Of a stretch of DNA of 64,000 nucleotides, positions 1-12,369 are shown one piece after another. The notes beneath the pieces are model-generated. The model searched no databases. It had not been told where the DNA came from and saw only the letters and a program-made list of their open reading frames with translations. This DNA comes from Harmothoe impar (lineage: Eukaryota; Annelida; Polychaeta; Phyllodocida; Polynoidae): NCBI GenBank assembly GCA_947462335.1, contig OX381716.1:8442861-8506860 (forward strand). The letters run 5' to 3'. A program made the translations under genes and the position numbers. Positions within the stretch are counted from its first letter, which is position 1. Every line of letters starts with the position of its first letter.

Positions 1-256
1 CCATCCAAACAGAACTCAGGAATTGAACGTTCGCAACTGGGGAGAATCTGGGTAAGTCACCATAACACAAGAAAGACAAACGGTTGCGACTTAGGGGAAA
101 GACACAAGTTAGAACTTGTTCAAAGAACTCTTTAAAAAAACTAGATATTCCAGGGAATATGCCACAAAACGCTCACAAAACATTCAAAATTCTCCTGGGA
201 ATAACAAGTCAAGACTCAAGCATGGCAAAAGTTCCACTTGAGATTTTGTTTGCAGG
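1..256 (+). repeat. Interspersed repeat, family C (TCCAAACAGAACTCA ... GATTTTGTTTGCAGG)
   Basis: This copy begins with the family's usual left end (tccaaacagaactcagg) and finishes with its usual right end (gagattttgtttgcaggg). The same ~340-bp consensus recurs at 13.3, 15.9, 24.9, 34.9, 38.1, 40.5, 52.3, 55.1, 55.4, 57.2 and 57.7 kb in both orientations. It has no coding potential and looks like a non-autonomous transposon. This copy is internally deleted and may start outside the window. Confidence 0.7.
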
Positions 257-665
257 GATAGCACCAAAATGTGTTGATTAAGATGAAACACGAGTGTAAA
301 TCAGTAAATAGTCTAAGATGAATAAAGGAACATGTATATATATATCTTAATAGCTTCACCATTTCAAAAGCCTAATTTTGCCACAATCAGGGACTGTTAG
401 GGGCCGTCGTACCAATACCAGTGCTTTACTTCCCCATCAAAAAGGCTAAGTAATTAGACATTAGATAGTGATCAATGATGATATATGTTTGCCGAATAAT
501 TCATTGAGTGGTTAGCCTGATTGATGGTATTCTCAATGGTTCTAAATACATATAAAACATTTACATTTCTTATTAACAGCCCCGATCTATCACTTACTGA
601 CTCAACAAGACAGTCTGGATCTTCCATGGCCGCCAACTGTCATTAAGCTGGCATCAGAAGGGAAT
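257..665. other. No gene seen
   Basis: AT-rich non-coding DNA. I see no open frame with splice signals and no recognised repeat. Confidence 0.5.
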
Positions 666-668
666 TAA

Positions 669-904
669 CCCTTTAAGGATGGCATGTCCCTGAAAGATGA
701 CATTTGTCGTCACGATGGATAGATGCTGTACTAATGAGTAACTCGCCAGTGCTGCATTGGTGCATCATGCCCATGCATCAGGAGTGTCACAACATCATAG
801 GGTTAGCATGATGATTGAATGCAGCAATGGTGAGTTACTCACCAGGGCTGCATTCATGCATCAAGACGACCAAGGGAATAATGCATTATGCCGTCCTTAT
901 AGTG
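669..904 (+). mobile_element. piggyBac-like MITE, family A
   Basis: The left end is TTAA followed by CCCTTTAAGGATGG and the right end is a decayed CCGTCCTTATAGTG. The core holds the family's inverted blocks (gagttactcgcca / ctgcattcatgcatcatg). A TTAA target with CCCTTT ends is typical of piggyBac-derived MITEs. It has no coding capacity. Confidence 0.75.
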
Positions 905-2139
905 TTAGAGATGCCTTGGCCAGGGATTCTCAGGGATTTTTGCGTTCACATTTTTAGGCCTGATTTGAGAGTTCTTGCTCTAAAATCCTTTATAATTGTC
1001 CGATTCACAAACCGTAAAAACTGGAAAATAGCTAAATTTCCCAGGAAAAGGAAAAAATAGGGAGACCCGGCACTGTTTTGCTAGACCCGGTCGGGTGACC
1101 GGAAACCCAACTTTTTTTTAATATGGTCTAGGACGGGTTTAGAGTTGTGAGTCATGTACCAGGAGGAGGGGAAGAGCAGGACGCGATGAGTCAGCAAGTT
1201 TCCAGCTGACCGAAACAACATTTCCACTTCCTGTCCGGGACACGGCGACCAGGCAGAGGCATCACGAGAAAAGTGTGAGCATCAGCCTGAAGCCGGCCTT
1301 CACGCCAAATTATACCACAGCAGGCACAGAGAACAAAGCATCTCACACCTCTTGTATACTGTATACAGCTATTGGTATAAAGTAGTTATCAGGTGGAGGA
1401 CTAGTACAGCAGTACAGGACGGCCTGCATTAACAGGCAGCCTGTACTTTCAGGTCGCCCAGCCTGTACTTTCAGGTCGCCCCTATACACTCTCCCAGCAC
1501 AGCAGGCTGGTGTGCCAGGCAGGCAGCCTGGTATACCAGCCTGCAGCTCGGGCTTTCACACCTTCTCCAATCAGAGTCTCTGCTACATGTGTGTCACATT
1601 AGAGAAAATACTGATTTAAACTCATAATAATTTAGAAATGCAATGGACCATGCACATAATGCATCTAAAAGTTGGTAGCTGATATACTTATCCATGTACT
1701 AGATAGGTGTAAATATTTAGCAAATATCATGTAAAAATCGCAAATATGATTATATGAAAGCTATAGTAAAAGCACAGTGCTGTTACTGAACAGCACTGTA
1801 TTCCAGGCTGAGTGACCTGTAAAAACGGGCTGGGTGTGTTATGCAGGACGTACTGTAAGTACAGGCGGTCTTCCACCTGGTTATAGGCCTTGTACCAAGC
1901 CTGTAGGGGTATTCAGTGAAGGGAGCCTATAAGGCTCTTTCACTGTATTTCACGTACAGGATTGGTACTCGTCCTATAACTACTACATAATCCCTACCTA
2001 CATGTGGGTGAGGATCAGGCAGTGCTTGGTCCTTATTCAGGGGCTTGACTCACCCAGAATGGGTGGAGAGTCAATGCTGTTCCCAGAGTCTGGCAATGCT
2101 GGACTCAATTGAGCCTCTTTTTCAGTCTCAAAGGGTCCT
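905..2139. other. Non-coding stretch with small local repeats
   Basis: No gene is supported. Near 1,435-1,485 the phrase cctgtactttcaggtcgccc is directly repeated. At about 1,773-1,799 there is a short hairpin with arms acagtgctgtt / aacagcactgt. Neither has an assigned function. Confidence 0.45.
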
Positions 2140-2356
2140 GGAGGGTCTTTCAGAGCAAGTGATGTGGCAAATGGTAATGTGACGAAACGACCACTAGTAA
2201 GAATTGTTTCAGAAAAATTCCTGTTAAAATTTGTAAAAAAATAGAAGTGAATACTGCATATTGCCAGATGAAAAATACTCTAGTCAATTACAAATTTTGC
2301 AATATTGACAAAAATCGCATTATGACGACTGACGAATCTGTTCTGAACGACCCTCC
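2140..2356 (+). mobile_element. MITE, family B (GGAGGCTCTTTCAG ends)
   Basis: Inverted ends ggagggtctttcag / ctgaacgaccctcc enclose the family core, which includes tgcaatattgacaaaaatcgcattatgacg. Other copies lie at 13.9, 16.1, 19.8, 22.7 and 26.4 kb. It is non-coding. The superfamily cannot be decided because the target-site duplication is not clear. Confidence 0.7.
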
Positions 2357-3400
2357 ATGTTTGTTATATTCTTGGAGGAGGGTCCAGCATTGCCAGACTC
2401 TCCAGCCATGTAGGGTGAGTCCATGTTTTGAATGAGGCTCCAGCCTACCCTGATCTTCAACAAGTACTTGACCCTTGTAGCTTTTTGTCTTTAACCGCAA
2501 GGCCAGCGGCAGACTGACGCTCATATTCTTTCAAGGATAGTGAAGTAGCTAGAACAGGAAATATGCAGCGTTCTGACCAAAGGGCATCGCAGTGTAATTC
2601 TTAAAAGATTGCTATGATGCTTGAAGGAATAACCCTGCATCTGTTATTTTAGTAAATGGTAAGTTATCATCCGATTTCATTAGAAATTATTCCCCGAGAA
2701 GATGCACCACACACCTGAATTGTGTGGTGGAGGGTGACCTTTCTAATCTGAGTTATTACACCTTGAGGATAACAATGTTAGATGAAAGGGATAATTCATA
2801 TATTATACGGGAGTGCCCCCTAAGCACTGTTGCGATCATAACTTTGATGTAATTGTACCTATACATAACTCAGAAATAAAGATAAATGTTTGAAAAATAT
2901 GTCAGCAGCTATATATATATACAGTGCGCTAGGTTTCAAGCGGTATTTAACAAAGGCTCAATGAGACAGTCACAAATCCCTGTATAATTACACTGGGACA
3001 ACCCTACCCGGAGGTTCATGGTACTTCCTCTACACTCAAGGTCCTCAGGGTACTAAAGGCACAAGGATGTTAAAGGATGTTTCATGTAATCAGTCGACTA
3101 TAAAACTTGCTTTTCTCTATATGTTACTACCCTTCATCTCATCTCATCCCTATGATTGTTTAACAGATTACAATAATAACCTTCCTCGAAGTTGACTTTT
3201 TTACAGGCGAGTCAGCGAGTTCACTGACTCGTCTCGCTTGAAGTCCATTTTCCACGACTTATCATTGTTTCTCCTGCCTTAAAAGCTGACAACGTAAAGA
3301 AAACATATTATTCTTTGATAATCCGCAATAATTTACTACTTACATGGCCAAATTAAGGAGGATTGATTGATTTTCGGCCAAGTTAAGTCGCCGAAACTTG
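2357..3400. other. No gene seen
   Basis: Non-coding, AT-rich DNA with no recognisable repeat beyond short A/T runs and a short (TA)n near 2,910. Confidence 0.4.
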
Positions 3401-3656
3401 ACTCGTCGTATTCTTGAAATTTGTCCATTTTTTTTACGACATAAAAAATGACATCCGGTTTACTCGGGGGTCGGCACGAACATTTTATCTTCCGAAATAG
3501 AGCAAATTGCGGACATTCAAGGTAATATTATTACTCCTACAGGTAATATCTAGGCAGTTGCGGACATATCGGACACTGTCGGACACTATAACCGTCTTTA
3601 TAAAAAAATAATTTGTTTATCGAGCGCTTCGGCAATCTCCGGTATCAAAATCCAAC

Positions 3657-3737
3657 ATGGCGGACAGTGGAACGCCGAGGGACGATGAATCGGTACCAAA
3701 TTGGTTAATTTCATCGATTACAGCTCAAATATGAAAG
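3657..3737 (+). CDS. Possible first exon of a host gene (or upstream ORF plus short coding start)
   Basis: An ATG in good context (ccaacATGG, opening with Met-Ala-Asp-Ser-Gly) begins a 25-codon frame. Its TGA at 3,732-3,734 overlaps a second ATG at 3,731-3,733. That ATG is followed after ATGAAAG by a perfect 5' splice donor, GTAAGT, at 3,738. Two readings fit: an untranslated first exon with a 25-codon upstream ORF and translation starting Met-Lys in this exon, or chance. A weaker paralogous arrangement (ATGGCTCATATCGAAG|GTAAATC) occurs at 4,382-4,403, consistent with local duplication. No product is recognised, and its link to exons farther downstream is unproven. Confidence 0.3.
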
Positions 3738-3939
3738 GTAAGTCCGCAATTTTTGTTGATATTGATAGATTAGGCTTCCACTATTTGGGGGGTGAAATTG
3801 CGGACAGCTCAGTAGCCGGGTTCTTCCGCAAAATGACGAAGACTGGGCTCTAAACTTGCCAAGACCTAAAAACAGAGCCAATGATCAAATGATAGAAGTT
3901 TGAAAATGACAGCGTGGCTGGGCGCCCCTGTTTGAAAAT

Positions 3940-4222
3940 GCTTCAACCAAATTTTCTGGGGGGGTAGGGCCTAATTCAGCTATCAGGTGTCTAAATATAG
4001 GATCTTTTCTCTGGCGTGCGCTATTTTCTTTTCAATATAACTTGATTTTAAAGCTGAAAAAGACTATTTTATTTTTCGGGGAATGTGAACAAACGACTCG
4101 CGGCCTGCCACTGTCAAGCGCAAGCCGGGCGGCCACATTTTTATCGCCTCAATTTTTCGCCGATCCATCAACTAAATAAGCTTCAACCAAATTTTCTGGG
4201 GGGGTAGGGCCTAATTCAGCTA
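3940..4222 (+). repeat. Direct repeat pair (gcttcaaccaaattttctggg)
   Basis: A ~43-bp phrase beginning gcttcaaccaaattttctggg occurs at about 3,940-3,982 and again at 4,180-4,222. Sequence after each copy is partly similar, marking an old ~240-bp duplication at the edge of the satellite block. Confidence 0.7.
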
Positions 4223-4737
4223 TTGTGCAGATAAATATAGAATGTTTTGTAACGCTTAGGCTTTGTTTCCATTAAATATAATGTATTTTAACCCCCAAAC
4301 GAAGCCTTGTGTGGTTGGGGGTGACTTGAAACCGACACAGACCAGACTGTCATTTCTCAACTTGAATCAAATTTCTTGAAAATGGCTCATATCGAAGGTA
4401 AATCTCAAGCAATATTCACCTTATTAGGCTCGTTAGATGCAGAAATGTCCTATTTATTAGGCCCTAGTGTGTCAGCCCTCCATCCCCCCTACTTTTTGTG
4501 AAATTTGACATTGTTTGGGAATTTTGGCGAGTAGAACGCTTCGACTTAGACTCTTTTGCATAGCGCCAAACGAAGCATCTCGGCGAGAGGATTTCAGAAA
4601 TGTAAAATTTGTCTCTCTATCATTTTTAGTTCTATAGATACGGGTATGTCTTTCACAAACATTTGGTTTGGGGCAGGGCACCCCCTTGAAGCAAAAAAAA
4701 ATTTGAGCCCCCCCCCCCTTGTCAGGTTTCAGGATTG

Positions 4738-7700
4738 AGACGCTACCCGGTAGTGCTTTAACATAGGGAGTCTATGGGCGCCGAGTGACAGTGGCTCGAT
4801 GCAAACATGAAAACTGCTCTTTAAAATTGTACAAGGGGGGGGGGGGGCCAAAATATTTTTTTCTGAACTCCCAAGTCTTAGGCCTTTCTAATGATACGAT
4901 TAATTAAGAAATGCAACATGTAGAAGTCACTTTTCACATACGGGCACGACCCTTAAACATGAATACTACTAGAATAACTTGAAAATTTGCTCAACGATTT
5001 TTTTTTGTTTGGGGGGGTTGGAGCAATTTTTGGGATCTGCCCTTAATATGTATCAAAGATGACATGTTTAATATCCCAGATTGCGATATCCCATTAAAAA
5101 AAATAAATCTTTATGACCCCCCCAGCCCCCCTGAGTTTGGGTCAATTCACCACCCCAACCCTGTTGAAATCCTATATACAGCCTCGTGGCTGATCAACTG
5201 AAAATATGCTCTAAAATATTGTACAAGGGGGGGGGGGGCCCAAAATATTTTTTAATGAACTCTCCTGTATTGGGCCTTTCTAATGATACGATTCATTAAG
5301 TTATCCAACAAGTAGAAGTGACTAAACCAATAGCGGCAGGACCCTCAAACATGAATACTACTAGAATAACTTGAAAAATTGCTCAACGACAAGCCATTTT
5401 TTGGGGGGATTAGAGCAATTTTTGGGATCTGCCCTTAATATATGCCAAAAGAAGACATGTTAAATATCCAAGTTTCCGCTATCCCATTGAAAGAAAAATT
5501 CTTTATGACCCCCCAAGCCCCCCCTGAGTTTGGGTCAATTCACCATCCCAACCCTGTTGAAATCCTATATACGGTCTCGTGGCTGATCAACTTGAGTTTG
5601 CTTTTTTGGATTTATGGATATTTTGGGGCCCCAAACATTTCTGAGCCTCAGATAATAGTAAAGTAGACATGCTGAAGTACCACCTATTTTTTTCCTGACC
5701 CAAAAAGACCCATTTTTGACCCAAATAGAGCAGGCGAGACTCTACCCGGTAGTGCTTCAACATAGCGAGTCTATCCCCGCCAACCGACAGTGGCCCGATC
5801 CAAACTGAAAATATGCTCAAAATTTGAACACAAGGGGGGGGGGGCCAAAATATTTTTTAATGAACTCTCCTGTATTGGGCCTTTCTAATGATACGATTCA
5901 TTAAGTTATCCAACAAGTAGAAGTGACTAAACCAATAGCTGCAGGACCCTCAAACATGAATACTACTAGAATAACTTGAAAAATTGCTCAACGACAAGCC
6001 CTTTTTTGGGGGGATTAGAGCAATTTTTGGGATCTGCCCTTAATATATGCCAAAAGAAGACATGTTAAATATCCAAGTTTCCGCTATCCCATTGAAAGAA
6101 AAATTCTTTATGACCCCCCAAGCCCCCCCTGAGTTTGGGTCAATTCACCATCCCAACCCTGTTGAAATCCTATATACGGTCTCGTGGCTGATCAACTTGA
6201 GTTTGCTTTTTTGGATTTATGGATATTTTGGGGCCCCAAACATTTCTGAGCCTCAGATAATAGTAAAGTAGACATGCTGAAGTACCACCTATTTTTTTCC
6301 TGACCCAAAAAGACCCATTTTTGACCCAAATAGAGCAGGCAAGACTCTACCCGGTAGTGCTTCAACATAGCGAGTCTATCCCCGCCAACCGACAGTGGCC
6401 CGATCCAAACTGAAAATATGCTCAAAATTTGAACACAAGGGGGGGGGGGGGCCAAAATATTTTTTAATGAACTCTCCTGTATTGGGCCTTTCTAATGATA
6501 CGATTCATTAAGTTATCCAACAAGTAGAAGTGACTAAACCAATAGTGGCAGGACCCTCAAACATGAATACTACTAGAATAACTTGAAAAAATGCTCAACG
6601 ACAAGCCCTTTTTTTGGGGGGGTTAGAGCAATTTTTGGGATCTGCCCTTAATATGTGGCAAAGAAGACATGTTAAATATCCAAGTTTCCGCTATCCCATT
6701 GAAAGAAAACTTCTTTATGACCCCCCAAGCCCCCCCTGAGTTTGGGTTAATTCACCATCCCAACCCTGTTGAAATCCTATATACGGTCTCGTGGCTGATC
6801 AACTTGAGTTTGCTTTTTTGGATTTATGGATATTTTGGGGCCCCAAACATTTCTGAGCCTCAGATAATAGTAAAGTAGACATGCTGAAGTACCACCTATT
6901 TTTTTCCTGACCCAAAAAGACCCATTTTTGACCCAAATAGAGCAGGCGAGACTCTACCCGGTAGTGCTTCAACATAGCGAGTCTATCCCCGCCAACCGAC
7001 AGTGGCCCGATCCAAACTGAAAATATGCTCAAAATTTGAACACAAGGGGGGGGGGGCCAAAATATTTTTTAATGAACTCTCCTGTATTGGGCCTTTCTAA
7101 TGATATGATTCATTAAGTTATCCAACAAGTAGAAGTGACTAAACCAATAGCTGCAGGACCCTCAAACATGAATACTACTAGAATAACTTGAAAAATTGCT
7201 CAACGACAAGCCCTTTTTTGGGGGGATTAGAGCAATTTTTGGGATCTGCCCTTAATATATGCCAAAAGAAGACATGTTAAATATCCAAGTTTCCGCTATC
7301 CCATTGAAAGAAGAATTCTTTATGACCCCCCAAGCCCCCCCTGAGTTTGGGTCAATTCACCATCCCAACCCTGTTGAAATCCTATATACGGTCTCGTGGC
7401 TGATCAACTTGAGTTTGCTTTTTTGGATTTATGGATATTTTGGGGCCCCAAACATTTCTGAGCCTCAGATAATAGTAAAGTAGACATGCTGAAGTACCAC
7501 CTATTTTTTTCCTGACCCAAAAAGACCCATTTTTGACCCAAATAGAGCAGGCAAGACTCTACCCGGTAGTGCTTCAACATAGCGAGTCTATCCCCGCCAA
7601 CCGACAGTGGCCCGATCCAAACTGAAAATATGCTCAAAATTTGAACACAAGGGGGGGGGGGGCCAAAATATTTTTTAATGAACTCTCCTGTATTGGGCCT

Positions 7701-10027
7701 TTCTAATGATACGATTCATTAAGTTATCCAACAAGTAGAAGTGACTAAACCAATAGTGGCAGGACCCTCAAACATGAATACTACTAGAATAACTTGAAAA
7801 AATGCTCAACGACAAGCCCTTTTTTTGGGGGGGTTAGAGCAATTTTTGGGATCTGCCCTTAATATGTGGCAAAGAAGACATGTTAAATATCCAAGTTTCC
7901 GCTATCCCATTGAAAGAAAACTTCTTTATGACCCCCCAAGCCCCCCCTGAGTTTGGGTTAATTCACCATCCCAACCCTGTTGAAATCCTATATACGGTCT
8001 CGTGGCTGATCAACTTGAGTTTGCTTTTTTGGATTTATGGATATTTTGGGGCCCCAAACATTTCTGAGCCTCAGATAATAGTAAAGTAGACATGCTGAAG
8101 TACCACCTATTTTTTTCCTGACCCAAAAAGACCCATTTTTGACCCAAATAGAGCAGGCGAGACTCTACCCGGTAGTGCTTCAACATAGCGAGTCTATCCG
8201 CGCCGACCGACAGTGGCCCGATCCAAACTGAAAATATGCACAAAATTTGAACACAAGGGGGGGGGGGCCAAAATATTTTTTTTTTGAACTCCCCTGTATA
8301 AGGCCTTTCTAATGATACAATTCATTAAGTAATCCAACAAGTAGAAGTGACTAAACCAATAGTGGCAGGACCCTCAAACATGAATACTACTAGAATAACT
8401 TGAAAAAATGCTCAACGACAAGCCCTTTTTTGGGGGGGGTTAGAGCAATTTTTGGGATCTGCCCTTAATATGTGGCAAAGAAGACATGTTAAATATCCAA
8501 GTTTCCGCTATCCCATTGAAAGAAAACTTCTTCATGACCCCCCAAGCCCCCCCTGAGTTTGGGTTAATTCACCATCCCAACCCTGTTGAAATCCTATATA
8601 CGGTCTCGTGGCTGATCAACTTGAGTTTGCTTTTTTGGATTAATGGATATTTTGGGGCCCCAAACATTTCTGAGCCTCAGATAATAGTAAAGTAGACATG
8701 CTGAAGTACCACCTATTTTTTTCCTGACCCAAAAAGACCCATTTTTGACCCAAATAGAGCAGGCGAGACTCTACCCGGTAGTGCTTCAACATAGCGAGTC
8801 TATCCGCGCCGACCGACAGTGGCCCGATCCAAACTGAAAATATGCTCAAAATTTGAACACAAGGGGGGGGGGGCAAAGTTTTTTTTTTTGAACTCCCCTG
8901 TATTAGGCCTTTCTAATGATACGATTCATTAAGAAATCCAACAAGTAGAAGTGACTAAACCAATAGCGGCAGGACCCTCAAACATGAATACTACTAGAAT
9001 AACTTGAAAAAATGCTCAAAGACAAGCCCTTTTTTGCGGGGGTTAGAGCAATTTTTGGGATCTGCCCTTAATATATGCCAAAAGAAGACATGTTAAATAT
9101 CCAAGTTTCCGCTATCCCATTGAAAGAAAAATTCTTTATGACCCCCCAAGCCCCCCCTGAGTTTGGGTCAATTCACCATCCCAACCCTGTTGAAATCCTA
9201 TATACGGTCTCGTGGCTGATCAACTTGAGTTTGCTTTTTTGGATTTATGGATATTTTGGGGCCCCAAACATTTCTGAGCCTCAGATAATAGTAAAGTAGA
9301 CATGCTGAAGTATCAGCTATTTTTTTCCTGACCCAAAAAGACCCATTTTTGACCCAAATAGAGCAGGCGAGACTCTACCCGGTAGTGCTTCAACATAGCG
9401 AGTCTATCCCCGCCAACCGACAGTGGCCCGATCCAAACTGAAAATATGCTCAAAATTTGAACACAAGGGGGGGGGGGGCCAAAATATTTTTTAATGAACT
9501 CTCCTGTATTGGGCCTTTCTAATGATACGATTCATTAAGTTATCCAACAAGTAGAAGTGAAGTACCAATAGCGGCAGGACCCTCAAACATGAATACTACT
9601 AGAATAACTTGAAAAATTGCTCAACGACAAGCCCTTTTTTGGGGGGATTAGAGCAATTTTTGGGATCTGCCCTTAATATATGCCAAAAGAAGACATGTTA
9701 AATATCCAAGTTTCCGCTATCCCATTGAAAGAAAAATTCTTTATGACCCCCCAAGCCCCCCCTGAGTTTGGGTCAATTCACCATCCCAACCCTGTTGAAA
9801 TCCTATATACGGTCTCGTGGCTGATCAACTTGAGTTTGCTTTTTTGGATTTATGGATATTTTGGGGCCCCAAACATTTCTGAGCCTCAGATAATAGTAAA
9901 GTAGACATGCTGAAGTATCAGCTATTTTTTTCCTGACCCAAAAAGACCCATTTTTGACCCAAATAGAGCAGGCGAGACTCTACCCGGTAGTGCTTTAACA
10001 TAGCGAGTCTATCCGCGCCGACTGACA
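4738..10027 (+). repeat. 605-bp tandem satellite, about 8 copies plus a shortened edge copy
   Basis: Markers such as ctctacccggtagtgctt, cctgacccaaaaagaccc and ggatattttggggccccaaa recur every 605-606 bp from about 5,200 to 10,027. A shorter, diverged copy lies at the left edge. Each unit holds a 10-13 base G run and C-rich tracts. Two variant types can be told apart (one reads atgccaaaagaagacatg, the other gtggcaaagaagacatg). The order type 1 - type 2 - type 1 - type 2 at 6,047, 6,655, 7,259 and 7,866 implies a duplicated ~1,212-bp dimer. The open frames repeated on both strands of each unit reflect high copy identity, not genes. Confidence 0.95.
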
Positions 10028-10039
10028 ACATGTTTTGAA

Positions 10040-10250
10040 TACTTATTATTAGAGCTGTCTGTGGTTTAATACATGTACATACCCGGTATTTAACACTCAG
10101 AAAGGTTAATAGTGCTGTCTGTGCTTTAATACATGTAAATACCCGGTATTTAACACTCAGAAAGGTTATTAGAGTTGCCTGTGGTTTAATACATGTAAAT
10201 ACCCGGTATTTAACACTCAGAAAGGTTAAAAGAGCTGTCTGTCCCTTTGT
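10040..10250 (+). repeat. 60-bp minisatellite, about 3.5 copies
   Basis: The unit contains tacatgtaaatacccggtat and cactcagaaaggttaatag and repeats with a ~60-bp period. Further single or double copies occur at 10,515-10,635, 10,970-11,040 and 11,694-11,815, so the minisatellite is a component of the larger unit next door. Confidence 0.85.
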
Positions 10251-10718
10251 TGTCATGATGCATGAATGCAGCTCTAGAATCTCAGATTTTTTTTAATATC
10301 AAGTCTAGGTACCTCAAAATTTAAAAGAACAGAATGAAGAATATTGTGAAAATCGAGACTAAATTATGGCTCCAAATGATGCGTCTTGGCGAGAGGAGTT
10401 CAGAAATGTTCAATTTATCTCTCTATCATGTTTAGTTCCAGAGCTAGGTGCATATTAGTGACCTTTTGTCCCCCCCCCCCTGGTTTGATACATGTCCGAC
10501 CTTAAACTCCACAGTACTGCCTCAGAAAGGTTATTAGAGTTGCCTGTGCTTTAAAAGATGTAAATACCTGGTATTTAACACTCAGAAAGGTTAATAGAGC
10601 TGTCTGTGCTTTAATACATGTAAATACCCGGTAGTGACTTTAAATAAAAGGCCATGGTTCTTCAGAAGTTTAAAGTTCTTTTTCCGCCATTTTATATGTA
10701 AATTCTTATATTTTCCAG

Positions 10719-10885
10719 TGAACGTGAGCGGTACGAGCAGGAGTCGCACAGATTGGAGCCATGGGAGCGGGAGTCGCCGGAGTCGCAGGAGCGGGAGCGG
10801 GAGCCTTGGCCATGTGGACACAGCGTTCAGAACCTTGATCAGGGGCTCTTCAACACGTCTAGGGGCTCCAACCACTCCTCCTCGG
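10719..10885 (+). other. Exon-like segment, copy 1 (E/R-rich)
   Basis: A strong acceptor-like tract (cttatattttccag) precedes a frame open for 55 codons that is rich in Glu and Arg (begins ERERYEQESHR). A weak donor (CGG|GTCAGC) follows. Copy 2 lies at 11,113-11,273 and copy 3 starts at 11,894. The 6-bp length difference between copies 1 and 2 is in frame, but substitutions are mostly replacement changes. This could be an amplified exon of an unknown gene or chance. An alternative frame is SR-rich. Confidence 0.3.
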
Positions 10886-11112
10886 GTCAGCATTTACCCA
10901 ATTTTTGACTTCAGGGGGGGTCTCTGAAATACTGCCACTAACGCACTGCTAAGTATAGACCTTGAATTTATACCCGGTATTTAACACTCAGAAAGGTTAA
11001 TAGAGCTGTCTGTGCTTTAATACATGTAAATACCCGGTAGTAAAGGCCATGGTTCTTCAGAAATTAAAGTTCTTTTTCTGCCATTTTATATGTAAATTCT
11101 TATATTTTCCAG

Positions 11113-11273
11113 TGAACGTGAGCGGTACGAGCAGGAGTCGCACAAATGGGAGCCACGGGAGCGGGAGTCGCCGGAGTTGCAGGAGCGGGAGCCTTGGCCA
11201 CGTGGACACAGCACTCAGAACCTTGATCAGGGGCTCTTCAACACGTCTAGGGGCTCCAACCACTCCTCCTCGG
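11113..11273 (+). other. Exon-like segment, copy 2
   Basis: Same structure as copy 1, with the acceptor-like tatattttccag just before it and two fewer codons in the ERE run. Amino-acid changes relative to copy 1 include Leu to Trp and Trp to Arg, which argues against strong protein-level constraint. Confidence 0.3.
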
Positions 11274-11893
11274 GTCAGCATTTACCCAATTTTTGACTTC
11301 AGGGGGGGTCTCTGAAATTTGGTCTTCAGAGCAAATCTTGAACTCCACAGTACTGACTGAGCGCCCAATGTGACCAATTTTCATGGGATACTTTCAGGGG
11401 TTAGGCCTAATTCTCAGTACTGCCACTAACGCACTGCTAAATATAGACCTTGAATTTATATAAAAAACAATTCCCAGGTCATTTACCCAATTTTTGACTT
11501 CAGGGGGGGGGGGTCTCTGAAATTTTTCTTCAGAGCCAATTATAGTGCCAAACGAAGCGTCTTGGCGAGAGGAGTTCAGAAATGTTCAATTTATCTCTCT
11601 ATCATGTTTAGTTCCAGAGCTAGGTGCATATTAGTGACCTTTTGTCCCCCCCCCCTGGTTTGATACATGTCCGACCTTAAACTCCACAGTACTGCCTCAG
11701 AAAGGTTGTTAGAGTTGCCTGTGCTTTAAAAGATGTAAATACCCGGTATTTAACACTCAGAAAGGTTAATAGAGCTGTCTGTGGTTTAATACATGTAAAT
11801 ACCCGGTAGTGACTTTAAATAAAAGGCCATGGTTCTTCAGAAGTTTAAAGTTCTTTTTCTGCCATTTTATATGTAAATTTTTATATTTTCCAG

Positions 11894-12200
11894 TGAACGT
11901 GAGCGGTATGAGCAGGAGTCGCACAGATTGGAGCCATGGGAGCGGGAGTCGCCGGAGTCGCAGGAGCGGGAGCCTTGGCCATGTGGACGCAGCACTCAGA
12001 ACCTTGATCAGGGGCCCCACAACACGTCTAGGGGCTCCACAACAGGCCTAGGGGCTCCACAACATGACTAGGGTCCCCACAACACGTGTAGGGGCTCCAC
12101 AACACGTGTAGGGGCTCCATACCACGTCTTGGGGCTCCACAACATGACTAGGGGCCCCACAAGACTCATACTAGCCCTTTAAATATGGACTTCATGAGAG
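11894..12200 (+). repeat. Exon-like copy 3 running into a ~22-bp minisatellite
   Basis: The third exon-like copy starts after ttatattttccag. From about 12,010 it dissolves into about seven tandem ~22-bp units of the type acacgtctaggggctccaca. The minisatellite unit matches a phrase inside copies 1 and 2 (acacgtctaggggctcca), so it probably arose by expansion of that phrase. Degenerate units continue to about 12,370. Confidence 0.8.
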
Positions 12201-12369
12201 GGAATTTCAGATACAAGTCAGGCGTGAAACCCATCTAGAAACTGTTCCACATATCTAGGAAACTCATCCACATGTTTAGGAACTCTTCAACATGTGTATC
12301 TAAACTCATCAATGGGTCTAGAAACTCTATATCTAGGAATTCCACTAGACATTTAGAAAGTCTAGGAAC

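Larger units (their letters stand above)
10379..12020 (+). repeat. ~1.18-kb complex tandem repeat
   Basis: The segment beginning gcgtcttggcgagaggagttc occurs at about 10,380 and 11,560, followed in both places by a C run, the 60-bp minisatellite phrase and the exon-like E/R segment. An extra partial unit starts near 11,040. A related older version (tctcggcgagaggatttcag) lies at 4,577, upstream of the 605-bp array, tying the whole 3.4-12.4 kb block to one amplification history. Confidence 0.8.

Noticed and set aside
5442..9904. Repeated 69-87-codon ORFs on both strands
   Set aside because: They recur because the 605-bp satellite units are nearly identical. Frames are short, present on both strands and lack gene signals.
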